A stretch of 64,000 bases of DNA from positions 2,077,001 to 2,141,000 of the forward strand of contig NZ_CP018870.1 of NCBI RefSeq assembly GCF_001941845.1, in the 5' to 3' direction. The DNA is from Streptomyces sp. TN58. GTDB taxonomy: Bacteria; Actinomycetota; Actinomycetes; Streptomycetales; Streptomycetaceae. Shown here in pieces: positions 32,794-41,984 of the stretch. The position numbers and the translations under genes are program-made. Under the pieces are notes generated by a model that did no database searches, had not been told where the DNA came from, and saw only the letters and a list, made by a program, of their open reading frames with translations. Every line of letters starts with the position of its first letter. The first letter of the stretch is position 1.

Positions 32794-34316
32794 CACAGGC
32801 TCCCGTCGGCGGCGAGTTCGCGGTACCAGGGGTCGGCGAGCCGCTGGGTCCAGGCGTCGCCCGCGTGGACGGGCAGGACGGGCTGGCCGGCGAGTTCCCG
32901 GTAGATGTGGCGGAAGCCGTCCACGGACTGGTGGAGGGTGAACTTCTCCACCACCCTGCGGCGGGACATCCGGCCGAGCTCGGCGCGGCGCCGGTCGTCG
33001 CGGAGCAGGGCGAGGGTGGCGCGGGCCATGGTCTCGGGCTCTCGCGGGGGGACGACGAGACCGGTGTCGCCGACGGCCTCGCGGACTCCGCCGACGTCGG
33101 TGGAGACGGTGGTGCGGCCGCAGGACATGGCTTCGATGATGCTGAAGGGGAAGCCCTCGCTGATGGAGGAGAGCATGACGACGCTGCCGGCCGCATAGGC
33201 CTTGGCCACCTGTTCGATGCGGCCCTCGTAGGTGATGCCGTCGGTCACGCCGAGTTCGGCGGCGAGTTTCTCCAGGCGGAGCTTGTAGTCCTCGCAGCCG
33301 GCCGGCACGGGGCCGAAGAGGCGCAGCCGCAGGGCGGGCAGTTCCTCGCGCATGAAGGCGTAGGCGCGGATCAGGGTTTCGAGGTCCTTGATCGGGTCGA
33401 TGCGGCCGCACCAGCTGAGGGTGGGCACGTCCGGTTCGGCGCCCGCCTCCGGGAAGGCGTGCGGGTCGACGCCGTTGTAGACGGTGCGGATCCGGGTCGA
33501 GTCGGCGCCGCCGCGCTCCTCCCACCGGCGGTTGTACTGGTTGCAGGGGGTGATGAGGTCGGCCTGGCGGTAGCCCTCGGTGTTGAGCTCCCGGTAGAAG
33601 GCGAGCATGAGCGCCTTGACGGGCCAGCGCTGCTCGGCGGTGCGGTAGCCGAGGTAGCGCTCGCGCAGGTAGATGCCGTGCTCGGTGAGGAGGAAGGGCA
33701 CGCCGTCGAGGTGTTTGGCGGCGAGGGCGGGAAGGGTGGCGAGGCCGCTGCTGACGGCGTGCGCGACGCTGTCGGGCGGGATGCGTACCGCGAGCGGGCG
33801 CAGTGCGTGTTCCAGCAGGTCGGTCGCGGTGAGCGCGTCGTGGATGGTGGGCGCCGCCTGGGCGGTGGAGAGTCCGGGCCGGGTCCAGACGTTCATCAGG
33901 AGGCGCAGGACCGATTCGGAGCGCAGGGCCGGGGCGAGTTTCCCGGCGCGGGCCAGGACGGCCAGTTCGCGCAGGGCCTCGGAGAAGGTGCGGTCGGCGG
34001 GGTCGGCCGACGGGTGCAGCAGGGAGAGCAGGAAGCTCTCGTAGACCTGGGTGAAGCGGCGGTGGGCCCGGCCGCGTAAGGCCGACCGGCGTCCTCGTCC
34101 CGGCGGCGGGCCCCAGAGCGGGACGGCCGTGTGCCGGTAGACGTTGCGGGGCAGGTCCCAGGTGACCGGCTCGCGTCCGGAGCCGGTCAGGGCTATGACG
34201 TTGAAGTCGACCTCCGGCATGCCGCGGACCAGTTGGTCGCACCAGGTGCTGACGCCCCCGTGGACGTGTGGATAGGTGCCTTCGGTGAGCATGGTGACGT
34301 GACGCCCATGACTCAT
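32790..34316 (-). CDS. PelF-type GT4 glycosyltransferase
   Basis: Cytoplasmic retaining glycosyltransferase of the PelF subfamily (N-terminal DUF3492 plus GT4 Rossmann domain), 508 residues. PelF signatures are clear: MLTEGTYPHVHGGVSTW (9-25), FLLTEHGIYLRERYL, TPCNQYNRRWE, VYNGVDP, SWCGRIDPIKDLETLI and the nucleotide-sugar EX7E region SISEGFPFSIIEAM. PelF polymerises N-acetylgalactosamine-type sugars in Pel, and fungal Gtb3 carries a related domain. ATG 34316 follows a G-rich ribosome site (TGGGGGGA, 8 bases). The gap to the upstream deacetylase gene is 93 bp; the downstream gene overlaps. Confidence 0.93.
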   Translation of the reverse strand: MSHGRHVTMLTEGTYPHVHGGVSTWCDQLVRGMPEVDFNVIALTGSGREPVTWDLPRNVYRHTAVPLWGPPPGRGRRSALRGRAHRRFTQVYESFLLSLLHPSADPADRTFSEALRELAVLARAGKLAPALRSESVLRLLMNVWTRPGLSTAQAAPTIHDALTATDLLEHALRPLAVRIPPDSVAHAVSSGLATLPALAAKHLDGVPFLLTEHGIYLRERYLGYRTAEQRWPVKALMLAFYRELNTEGYRQADLITPCNQYNRRWEERGGADSTRIRTVYNGVDPHAFPEAGAEPDVPTLSWCGRIDPIKDLETLIRAYAFMREELPALRLRLFGPVPAGCEDYKLRLEKLAAELGVTDGITYEGRIEQVAKAYAAGSVVMLSSISEGFPFSIIEAMSCGRTTVSTDVGGVREAVGDTGLVVPPREPETMARATLALLRDDRRRAELGRMSRRRVVEKFTLHQSVDGFRHIYRELAGQPVLPVHAGDAWTQRLADPWYRELAADGSLW

Positions 34317-34345
34317 GCGGTGTGTCCCCCCAGGACGGAAAAGGG

Positions 34346-34378
34346 GCCGGCGCCCGTGGTTCGCGGAGCGCCGGCGCT
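34346..34378 (-). terminator. Hairpin in the deacetylase-glycosyltransferase gap
   Basis: GCCGGCGC (34346-34353) pairs with GCGCCGGC (34368-34375) in the only real gap of the operon. It could attenuate read-through so that the secreted deacetylase is made in excess. It is modest in strength and its role is inferred. Confidence 0.45.
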
Positions 34379-34409
34379 GGGTGCTACTCGGTGGTGTCGA
34401 GCTGGACGG

Positions 34410-36440
34410 TCAGCTGGGCAGCGTGAGCTTGACGGCGCTCTGCAGCAGCTCGGGGGCGGTCCAGGTGGAACGGCTGCCGGCGTAGGCGGTGCCGAAGTCC
34501 GCCGAGCCGAGCAGCATCTGCTTCCTGGTGCCGTTGGGGGCGGTGACCGGGGCGACGACCCCGGACGGCGCCTTGATCGTGACGTCCTTGCCGATGCGGT
34601 AGGCGGTGACCTTGCCGTCGGCGAGGGCCTTGTCCCAGGCCGCGCGGCGCTGGAGCTCCACGCCGGTGTCCTTCATGGACTGGTTGACGATCGGCGCGCT
34701 GGGAGCGTAGAGGGCGCGGTAGGTGTCGAGGACCTGGTTGAGGACGGGGTAGAGGGTGCGGTCCTCGGCGAGGTTGGCCTGGTGGACGTAGTGCGGGCGG
34801 GGGTCGTTGGCCAGGACGTGGCGCAGGGCGGTGCGGGCCTCGGCGGGGACGATGTAGTCGAGGTAGCCGGTGTTGACGTCCAGCGGGGCGGGCAGGCAGG
34901 TGGAGGTCGCCGGGTTGTCCTCGCAGGCGCCGCTTCCGCCGTGGGCGCGGCTGGTGTAGATCCAGTTGTACTCGTCGGCCATCTCGGCGTTGGTGCCCGT
35001 GTTGTAGTAAACGTTCATCGGGTGCCGGGGGACGGTGAGGGCCGAGCCGACCGGCCGCTGGGCGGGTTCGCGGGAGTTGTCGCTGCCGGCCCACCTGACC
35101 CCGTTGTCGGCGAGGGCGCCCGCCAGGTTGGGGTTGTCCACGGGCTGCTGCGGAGCGGTCTTGAGGCCGGAGTGCTCGCCGGTGACGAGCTCGCTCCTGT
35201 CGAGGGTGATGCCCTTGGACGCGGCCCAGTTGTTGTTGTCGCGGATCTGGGCGGAGATCTCGGCGCGGCTCATGTACTGGATCGCGCCCTGGGCGTTCTT
35301 CGTGCAGGTCCACGGGATGACGGCGGCGTTCTGGACGCAGCCGAGGAACGGGTGGGTGTAGGTGTGGTTCATCCAGCGGTACTTGGCGCGGTCGGCGACC
35401 AGCTGGGCGGTCAGGTCGTCGACGCCGCCGTTCTCGGCCTTCCACTCCTCGCCGGCGCCGCCGTTGAAGAGCATGTCGAGCTTGAAGTTCTTGGAGGTCT
35501 GCCACTGCGCCGCGTACACGGCGTCGGCGGCGGACATCCGGATGGTGCTCTCCTTGCCCTCGCCGCCCTCGCAGGCGTAGTCGCCGGGCGTGCAGTTGAG
35601 TTCCTTGTTCCAGCGGGCGTCGGGGGCGAAGACGTCGTCGACGTGGACCGCGAAGTAGTTGCGGCTCTGGCCGAGGTGGATGCCCTGGGTCAGCCAGTCG
35701 ACGATGCCGCGGGCGAGCAGCCGGAACTGCTGCTGGTGCTGGTTGTAGCCGAAGGTGACGACCAGTTCGCTGCGCCCGTCGTGCGTGTACTCGCCGACGA
35801 GGGAGGCACGTCCGGAGCCGACGGGGGCGTCGACGTAGCTGGTGTATCCGGCGCGGGGCTTGCCCATGTACCCGTAGCTCTCGGGGACCAGGGCGGAGTT
35901 GTCCTCGAAGGTGACCTGGCCCCCGAGGTAGGCGAACGGGCCGGCCTTGCCGGCGGTGGTGACGGCGGCCTGGGTGCCGTCGAGCTGTCCGCTGTAGCCG
36001 CCGTTGTCGGTGTACTCCAGCCCGACGCCCGGGTGCGCCCAGGTGTAGGCGTCGACCTGGCGGATTCCGTACGTCGTCTCGTACGCGGCGAGCGCGGCCA
36101 TCTCGGCGGAGCCCTCGCCGAAGGGGTTCTCGTTGGGCAGGACCACGCCCTGGTACTTGGCGCGCGGCCGCCCGTCGACGGTGTCGCTGAGGAACGCCGC
36201 GTTGATGACCGGGCGGCCCGCGCTGCCCAGCTGGACGCGGGTGAAGGGCACTCCGGTGTCCCGGAGCTCCGCGGTGATCGCCTCGACCGAACTGCCGCCG
36301 TCGTCGACGACGAGCACCTTGAGGTCGATCCTCGGTGTCGTCACGGCCGCCTGGGCGGACGCGACGGGTACTGCCACGGACACCAGGGCGGCGGCCGCCA
36401 TGACGGCGGCCAGCCTGTTCATCCGGTTCTTGTTGACCAT
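34410..36440 (-). CDS. Secreted Agd3-like polysaccharide deacetylase (CE18-type)
   Basis: A 676-residue secreted protein: Sec signal (1-31, cleavage near ASAQA), a beta-rich N-terminal part like the carbohydrate-binding region of Agd3 (about 35-255), then a NodB-like barrel with FAVHVDDVF (Asp268/Asp269) and an HxxxH metal motif in NHTYTHP (His359, His363), and a long C-terminal region. This layout matches fungal Agd3, which removes acetyl groups from galactosaminogalactan and makes it cationic and adhesive. ATG 36440 has GGGGGGAAAGG just upstream. First gene of the operon; no substrate evidence exists in the sequence itself. Confidence 0.85.
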   Translation of the reverse strand: MVNKNRMNRLAAVMAAAALVSVAVPVASAQAAVTTPRIDLKVLVVDDGGSSVEAITAELRDTGVPFTRVQLGSAGRPVINAAFLSDTVDGRPRAKYQGVVLPNENPFGEGSAEMAALAAYETTYGIRQVDAYTWAHPGVGLEYTDNGGYSGQLDGTQAAVTTAGKAGPFAYLGGQVTFEDNSALVPESYGYMGKPRAGYTSYVDAPVGSGRASLVGEYTHDGRSELVVTFGYNQHQQQFRLLARGIVDWLTQGIHLGQSRNYFAVHVDDVFAPDARWNKELNCTPGDYACEGGEGKESTIRMSAADAVYAAQWQTSKNFKLDMLFNGGAGEEWKAENGGVDDLTAQLVADRAKYRWMNHTYTHPFLGCVQNAAVIPWTCTKNAQGAIQYMSRAEISAQIRDNNNWAASKGITLDRSELVTGEHSGLKTAPQQPVDNPNLAGALADNGVRWAGSDNSREPAQRPVGSALTVPRHPMNVYYNTGTNAEMADEYNWIYTSRAHGGSGACEDNPATSTCLPAPLDVNTGYLDYIVPAEARTALRHVLANDPRPHYVHQANLAEDRTLYPVLNQVLDTYRALYAPSAPIVNQSMKDTGVELQRRAAWDKALADGKVTAYRIGKDVTIKAPSGVVAPVTAPNGTRKQMLLGSADFGTAYAGSRSTWTAPELLQSAVKLTLPS

Positions 36441-36786
36441 TTCGGCCTTTCCCCCCGCAGGCGTCCCTCGACACGGCCCTAGGCGGTCGGCCGGGCCGGG
36501 GAGGCTCTGTGGAAATCATGCAAAAGGACCCCGCGTCCCCTTGCGAGAGTGGACCGAGTCTTTCGGACATCGTCAGGTCTACGGGGCAAACCTGGAGCAG
36601 AGTCCACGGATGGGTGAACCCGACGGCTGCTTGATCGAACAACTTGCCAAACCTTCGATTGGCGTACGGGCGAGTGGGTGCGCGTAGGCTCCCTTCAGGC
36701 GGCCGTCGGGCCCCGAATACGATCGCTACGGACGGCCGTCCACCCACTCGGCCCACACACACAAACGGAAGCGAGACTTCACCACC
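36441..36786. other. Divergent control region between the exopolysaccharide operon and pepA
   Basis: 346 bp without a gene, containing the promoters for both directions. A short hairpin (TGGA/TCCA, about 36595-36608) follows a GGGCAAACC-like string that recalls the start of GEMM riboswitches, but the second conserved half (GACGCAAAGCC) is missing. No strong palindrome is visible. Confidence 0.6.
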
Positions 36787-38322
36787 GTGACTGCTCTTAC
36801 TCTCAGCACTGCCGGCGCGGCGACGCTGCGCGCCGACGCCCTCGTCGTCGGTGTCGCCAAGGGCCCCAAGGGCGCGATCGTCGCCGCGGGCGCCGAGGCC
36901 GTGGACAAGGCGTTCGACGGCAAGCTCGCCGGCGTCCTCGACGCGCTCGGCGCCTCGGGTGCCGAAGGCGAGGTCACCAAGCTGCCGGCCCCGGCGGGCC
37001 TCAAGGTCCCGGTCGTGCTGGCGGTGGGGCTCGGCTCCGTCCCGGAGAAGGACGAGTCGTTCGACGAGGAGGTGCTGCGCCGCGCCGCCGGCGCCGCCGC
37101 CCGCGCGCTGCACGGCAGCAAGAAGGCCGGCTTCGCCCTCCCCCTGGAAGACGCCTCCGCCGTGACGGCCGTCGCCGAGGGCGCGCTGCTGGGGGCGTAC
37201 TCCTTCACCGCGTACCAGGGCGGCGAGAAGAAGGCCGGCAACGGCAAGGACTCCGGTCCGAAGCAGCCGCTCGCCGAGGTGGCGCTGCTGGGTGCCAAGC
37301 CGCGCGACAAGGAGCACAAGGCCGCCGCCGAGCGCGCCGCCGTCGTCGCGGCCGAGGTCAACGTCGCCCGTGACCTGGTGAACACCCCGCCGAACGACCT
37401 GACCCCCGAGGCCTTCGCCGCGGTCGCCTCGGCGGCCGCGAAGGAGAACGGCGTCAAGGTCCAGGTCCTGGACGAGAAGGCTCTGGTCAAGGGCGCCTAC
37501 GGCGGCATCATGGGCGTCGGCAAGGGCTCCGAGAACCCGCCGCGCCTGGTGAAGCTCACCTACACGCACCCCAAGGCGGAGAAGACCCTCGCCTTCGTCG
37601 GCAAGGGCATCACCTACGACTCGGGCGGCATCTCCCTGAAGCCGGCCGGCCACAACGAGACGATGAAGTGCGACATGGCCGGCGCCGCCGCCGTCTTCGC
37701 CTCCGTCGTCGCGGCCGCGAAGCTGGGTCTGCGCGTCAACGTCACCGGCTGGCTCGCGCTCGCCGAGAACATGCCGTCCGGTTCCGCCACCAAGCCCGGT
37801 GACGTCCTGCGCATGTACAGCGGCAAGACGGTGGAGGTCCTCAACACGGACGCCGAGGGCCGCCTGGTCCTGGGTGACGCGCTGACCAAGGCCTCCGAGG
37901 ACAACCCGGACGCGATCGTCGACGTCGCCACCCTGACCGGCGCGATGGTGCTGGCCCTCGGTGACCGCACCTTCGGGATCATGTCGAACGACGACGCCTT
38001 CCGTACGTCGATCCACGAGATCGCCGAGGAGGTCGGCGAGTCCTCCTGGCCGATGCCGCTCCCGGCGGAGCTGCGCAAGACCATGGACTCCCCCACCGCC
38101 GACATCGCCAACATGGGCGTCCGCATGGGCGGCGGCCTGGTCGCCGGCCTCTTCCTCCAGGAGTTCGTCGGCGAGGGCATCACCTGGGCGCACCTCGACA
38201 TCGCCGGCCCCGCCTTCCACGAGGGCGCGCCGCACGGCTACACCCCCAAGGGCGGCACCGGCTCGGCCGTGCGCACCCTGGTGCGGCTGGCGGAGCGGAC
38301 CGCCACGGGCGACCTGGGCTGA
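36787..38322 (+). CDS. pepA: Leucyl aminopeptidase (M17 family)
   Basis: Cytosolic dinuclear metal aminopeptidase that removes N-terminal residues from peptides. The 511-residue protein has a divergent N-terminal domain (1-190) and the conserved M17 catalytic domain: FVGKGITYDSGGISLKP (active-site Lys and metal Asp), MKCDMAGAAAV, and the NTDAEGRLVLGDAL signature. GTG start after GGAAGCGAG. Single gene ended by a hairpin at 38344-38377. Confidence 0.95.
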   Translation: MTALTLSTAGAATLRADALVVGVAKGPKGAIVAAGAEAVDKAFDGKLAGVLDALGASGAEGEVTKLPAPAGLKVPVVLAVGLGSVPEKDESFDEEVLRRAAGAAARALHGSKKAGFALPLEDASAVTAVAEGALLGAYSFTAYQGGEKKAGNGKDSGPKQPLAEVALLGAKPRDKEHKAAAERAAVVAAEVNVARDLVNTPPNDLTPEAFAAVASAAAKENGVKVQVLDEKALVKGAYGGIMGVGKGSENPPRLVKLTYTHPKAEKTLAFVGKGITYDSGGISLKPAGHNETMKCDMAGAAAVFASVVAAAKLGLRVNVTGWLALAENMPSGSATKPGDVLRMYSGKTVEVLNTDAEGRLVLGDALTKASEDNPDAIVDVATLTGAMVLALGDRTFGIMSNDDAFRTSIHEIAEEVGESSWPMPLPAELRKTMDSPTADIANMGVRMGGGLVAGLFLQEFVGEGITWAHLDIAGPAFHEGAPHGYTPKGGTGSAVRTLVRLAERTATGDLG

Positions 38323-38343
38323 CGCCCGCGGTGTGACGCGTAC

Positions 38344-38377
38344 CGCACCCCGTGGCCCGACCGGGTCCCGGGGTGCG
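38344..38377 (+). terminator. pepA terminator
   Basis: CGCACCCCG (38344-38352) / CGGGGTGCG (38369-38377), with inner pairing of CCCG and CGGG, 21 bases after the pepA stop. Confidence 0.7.
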
Positions 38378-38607
38378 TTCTGCCGACGACGAAATCCGTA
38401 GGTTTCTACGCAGCGGTAACCCTCGCTTCGGAGAGAACGCCCTCTCACAACGTGGGCCCGGCGTCCCGCGTTCCCCCGACAAATGCGAAGATGGGTTCTC
38501 GGCAGGACAGGGCCCCCACCACAGGGCCGAAGAAACAGCGGCCGAATACCAGCCGCCGCCCGGTCACAGAGGACCGGTGCCCGGCGCACATGCATGGAGG
38601 ACGTGAC

Positions 38608-39996
38608 GTGGCGAACGACGCCAGCACCGTTTTCGACCTAGTGATCCTCGGCGGTGGCAGTGGCGGTTACGCCGCGGCGCTGCGCGCATCCCAGCTGGGT
38701 CTGGACGTTGCCCTGATCGAGAAGAACAAGCTCGGCGGCACCTGCCTGCACAACGGCTGCATCCCCACGAAGGCTCTGCTGCACGCGGGTGAGATCGCGG
38801 ACCAGGCGCGCGAGGCCGCCCAGTTCGGTGTGAAGGCCACCTTCGAGGGCATCGACATCGCGGGTGTGCAGAAGTACAAGGACGAGGTCATCTCGGGCCT
38901 GTACAAGGGCCTGCAGGGCCTGGTCGCCTCCCGCAAGGTGACGTACATCGAGGGTGAGGGCCGCCTCTCCTCGCCGACCTCCGTCGACGTGAACGGCCGC
39001 CGCATCCAGGGCCGCCACGTCCTGCTGGCGACGGGCTCCGTGCCGAAGTCGCTGCCGGGCCTGAACATCGACGGCAACCGCATCATCTCCTCGGACCACG
39101 CGCTGGTCCTGGACCGCGTGCCCGAGTCCGCGATCGTCCTGGGCGGCGGCGTCATCGGCGTCGAGTTCGCCTCGGCGTGGAAGTCCTTCGGCTCCGACAT
39201 CACCGTCATCGAGGGCCTGAAGCACCTCGTTCCGGTCGAGGACGAGAACAGCTCCAAGCTGCTGGAGCGGGCCTTCCGCAAGCGCGGCATCAAGTTCAAC
39301 CTCGGCACCTTCTTCGACAAGGCCGAGTACACGGAGAACGGCGTCCGCGTGACGCTGGCCGACGGCAAGACCTTCGAGGCCGAGGTGCTGCTGGTCGCCG
39401 TCGGCCGCGGCCCCGTCTCGCAGGGCCTGGGCTACGAGGAGCAGGGCGTCGCGATGGACCGCGGCTACGTCCTGGTCGACGAGTACATGCAGACCAACGT
39501 GCCGACGATCTCGGCCGTGGGCGACCTCGTCCCGACCCTCCAGCTCGCGCACGTCGGCTTCGCCGAGGGCATCCTGGTCGCGGAGCGTCTGGCCGGTCTC
39601 AAGACCGTCCCGATCGACTACGACGGTGTCCCGCGCGTCACCTACTGCCACCCCGAGGTCGCTTCCGTCGGCATCACCGAGGCCAAGGCCAAGGAGATCT
39701 ACGGCGCGGACAAGGTCGTGGCCCTGAAGTACAACCTGGCGGGCAACGGCAAGAGCAAGATCCTGAAGACCGCGGGCGAGATCAAGCTCGTCCAGGTCAA
39801 GGACGGTGCCGTGGTCGGCGTCCACATGGTCGGTGACCGGATGGGCGAGCAGGTCGGCGAGGCCCAGCTGATCTACAACTGGGAGGCCCTGCCGGCCGAG
39901 GTCGCGCAGCTCATCCACGCGCACCCGACCCAGAACGAGGCGCTCGGCGAGGCCCACCTGGCCCTGGCCGGCAAGCCGCTTCACTCCCACGACTAG
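38608..39996 (+). CDS. lpd: Dihydrolipoamide dehydrogenase (E3)
   Basis: FAD flavoprotein that reoxidises dihydrolipoamide in the pyruvate and 2-oxoglutarate dehydrogenase complexes. Visible: FAD site VILGGGSGGYAAALRA (13-28), redox disulfide GGTCLHNGCIPTK (Cys46, Cys51), NAD site AIVLGGGVIGVEFAS, and the C-terminal HAHPTQNEALGEAH with the catalytic His-Glu. GTG 38608 (MANDASTVFDLV) is chosen because GGAGG (38596-38600) is 7 bases away; the frame is open further upstream. 54 bp before the E2 gene, so probably one operon. Confidence 0.97.
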   Translation: MANDASTVFDLVILGGGSGGYAAALRASQLGLDVALIEKNKLGGTCLHNGCIPTKALLHAGEIADQAREAAQFGVKATFEGIDIAGVQKYKDEVISGLYKGLQGLVASRKVTYIEGEGRLSSPTSVDVNGRRIQGRHVLLATGSVPKSLPGLNIDGNRIISSDHALVLDRVPESAIVLGGGVIGVEFASAWKSFGSDITVIEGLKHLVPVEDENSSKLLERAFRKRGIKFNLGTFFDKAEYTENGVRVTLADGKTFEAEVLLVAVGRGPVSQGLGYEEQGVAMDRGYVLVDEYMQTNVPTISAVGDLVPTLQLAHVGFAEGILVAERLAGLKTVPIDYDGVPRVTYCHPEVASVGITEAKAKEIYGADKVVALKYNLAGNGKSKILKTAGEIKLVQVKDGAVVGVHMVGDRMGEQVGEAQLIYNWEALPAEVAQLIHAHPTQNEALGEAHLALAGKPLHSHD

Positions 39997-40050
39997 TTCG
40001 TCCCGGGCGCGACGACCACTTCCGCACTTTCGTAAGGAGCAACAGAAACC

Positions 40051-41853
40051 ATGTCGGTTTCCGTAACCCTTCCGGCGCTCGGCGAGAGCGTCACCGAGGG
40101 CACTGTCACCCGCTGGCTGAAGGCCGAGGGCGAGCGCGTCGAGGCTGACGAGCCGCTGCTCGAAGTCTCGACCGACAAGGTCGACACCGAGATCCCGTCG
40201 CCCGTCGCCGGCATCCTGGCGTCCATCAAGGTCGCCGAGGACGAGACCGTCGAGGTCGGCGCCGAGCTGGCCGTCATCGACGACGGCTCCGGTGCCGCGG
40301 CTCCGGCCGCGGAGCCCGCCGCCGCGGCGGCTCCGGCCGCCGCCGAGGCCCCGGCCGCCGAGGCCCCGCAGGCCGCCCCGTCCACCGAGGTCCCGGCCGG
40401 CGCCGAGGCCCCGGCGCCGACCGCCGACGCCGCCGCCGGCGGCGGCTCGGCCGAGGGCACCGACGTCGTACTGCCCGCCCTGGGCGAGTCCGTCACCGAG
40501 GGCACCGTCACCCGCTGGCTGAAGGCCGTCGGCGAGTCGGTCGAGGCCGACGAGCCGCTGCTTGAGGTCTCCACGGACAAGGTCGACACCGAGATCCCCG
40601 CGCCGGTCTCCGGCACCCTGCTGGAGATCCTGGTCGGCGAGGACGAGACCGCCGAGGTCGGCGCGCGTCTGGCCGTCATCGGTGTCGCCGGTGCCGCCCC
40701 CGCCGCCGCTCCGGCCGCCGCCCCGGCTCCGGCCGAGGCCGCTCCGGCCCCGGCCGCCGCCCCGGCTCCCGCCGCGGCCCCGGCTCCGGCTCCGGTGCAG
40801 CCCGCTCCGGCCGCTGCCGCTCCGGCTCCGGTCCAGGCCGCCGCCCCGGTGGCCGCTCCGGCTCCGGTGACCCCGGCTCCGGCCGCTGCCCCGGCCGCTC
40901 CGGCCGCCGCCCCCGCGTCCGCCGGTGACGAGGCCGCGTACGTGACCCCGCTGGTGCGCAAGCTCGCCTCGGAGTCCGGCGTGGACCTGTCCGCGGTCTC
41001 GGGCACCGGCGTCGGTGGCCGTATCCGCAAGCAGGACGTCCTGGCCGCCGCCGAGGCCGCCAAGGCCGCCGCCGCCCCGGCTCCGGCCGCCGCCCCGGCC
41101 GCCGCGAAGGCTCCGGCCGCCGCGGTGTCCGAGCTGCGCGGTCAGACGGTCAAGATGACCCGCATGCGCAAGGTCATCGGCGACAACATGATGAAGGCCC
41201 TGCACTCGCAGGCGCAGCTCAGCTCCGTGGTCGAGGTGGACATCACCAAGATCATGAAGCTGCGCGAGAAGGCCAAGGCCGGCTTCCTCGCCCGCGAGGG
41301 CGTCAAGCTGTCCCCGATGCCGTTCTTCGTCAAGGCCGCTGCCCAGGCGCTGAAGGCCCACGCGGTCGTCAACGCCCGGATCAACGAGGACGAGGGCACC
41401 ATCACCTACTTCGACTCGGAGAACATCGGCATCGCCGTGGACTCCGAGAAGGGCCTGATGACCCCGGTCATCAAGGGTGCGGGCGACCTCAACCTGGCGG
41501 GCATCTCCAAGGCGACCGCCGACCTGGCCGCCAAGGTCCGCGGCAACAAGATCACGCCGGACGAGCTGTCGGGCGCGACCTTCACCATCAGCAACACCGG
41601 TTCGCGCGGTGCGCTGTTCGACACGGTCATCGTGCCGCCGAACCAGGTCGCCATCCTGGGCATCGGTGCCACGGTGAAGCGCCCGGTGGTCATCGAGACC
41701 GCCGAGGGCACCAACATCGGCATCCGCGACATGACGTACCTGACCCTGTCCTACGACCACCGCCTGGTGGACGGTGCGGACGCGGCCCGGTACCTCACCG
41801 CGGTCAAGGCGATCCTCGAAGCCGGTGAGTTCGAGGTCGAGCTCGGCCTCTGA
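40051..41853 (+). CDS. sucB: Dihydrolipoamide acyltransferase (E2) with two lipoyl domains
   Basis: E2 core of a 2-oxoacid dehydrogenase complex. In order: lipoyl domain 1 (1-80, lipoyl Lys43 in STDKVDTE), Ala/Pro linker, lipoyl domain 2 (about 135-215, Lys177), a long Ala/Pro linker, an E3/E1-binding domain ([19 protein letters not shown]), linker, and the catalytic domain ending in [16 protein letters not shown] with the active-site His. Annotated as succinyltransferase by similarity, but beside lpd and aceE, and with no separate aceF here, it may serve both pyruvate and 2-oxoglutarate complexes, as in other actinobacteria. AAGGAG precedes the ATG. Confidence 0.95.
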   Translation: MSVSVTLPALGESVTEGTVTRWLKAEGERVEADEPLLEVSTDKVDTEIPSPVAGILASIKVAEDETVEVGAELAVIDDGSGAAAPAAEPAAAAAPAAAEAPAAEAPQAAPSTEVPAGAEAPAPTADAAAGGGSAEGTDVVLPALGESVTEGTVTRWLKAVGESVEADEPLLEVSTDKVDTEIPAPVSGTLLEILVGEDETAEVGARLAVIGVAGAAPAAAPAAAPAPAEAAPAPAAAPAPAAAPAPAPVQPAPAAAAPAPVQAAAPVAAPAPVTPAPAAAPAAPAAAPASAGDEAAYVTPLVRKLASESGVDLSAVSGTGVGGRIRKQDVLAAAEAAKAAAAPAPAAAPAAAKAPAAAVSELRGQTVKMTRMRKVIGDNMMKALHSQAQLSSVVEVDITKIMKLREKAKAGFLAREGVKLSPMPFFVKAAAQALKAHAVVNARINEDEGTITYFDSENIGIAVDSEKGLMTPVIKGAGDLNLAGISKATADLAAKVRGNKITPDELSGATFTISNTGSRGALFDTVIVPPNQVAILGIGATVKRPVVIETAEGTNIGIRDMTYLTLSYDHRLVDGADAARYLTAVKAILEAGEFEVELGL

Positions 41854-41883
41854 GCCGAACGGCTTGTAACCAGCCTCACTGTC

Positions 41884-41920
41884 GGCGCCCCCGTCCGGGA
41901 TACTCCCGGGCGGGGGCGCC
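41884..41920 (+). terminator. lpd-sucB terminator
   Basis: Long hairpin: GGCGCCCCCG (41884-41893) with CGGGGGCGCC (41911-41920) and an inner CCGGG/CCCGG stem around ATACT. Confidence 0.8.
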
Positions 41921-41984
41921 GCCGTATTGTCTACGCATCAGGCCCCGCCGTGTCCCTGCACATCCACCAGGAGATGAAGCCCCG

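Noticed and set aside
29706..36440. Complete canonical Pel operon (pelA-G)
   Set aside because: No PelB, PelC, PelD or PelE-like gene is present, and the deacetylase is Agd3-like rather than PelA-like.
36570..36640. c-di-GMP (GEMM-like) riboswitch suggested by a GGGCAAACC-like string followed by a hairpin
   Set aside because: The second conserved half (GGACGCAAAGCC) and receptor helix are absent, and it would face pepA rather than the exopolysaccharide operon.
34384..38595. 1403-codon minus frame opposite pepA and overlapping the deacetylase
   Set aside because: Shadow frame; the first part mirrors pepA and the rest is an out-of-frame reading of the deacetylase gene.
38638..41760. Long opposite-strand open frame (1040 codons) over lpd and sucB
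   Set aside because: Low-complexity Gly/Arg/Leu composition, typical shadow frame in GC-rich DNA; lpd and sucB are unmistakable on the plus strand.
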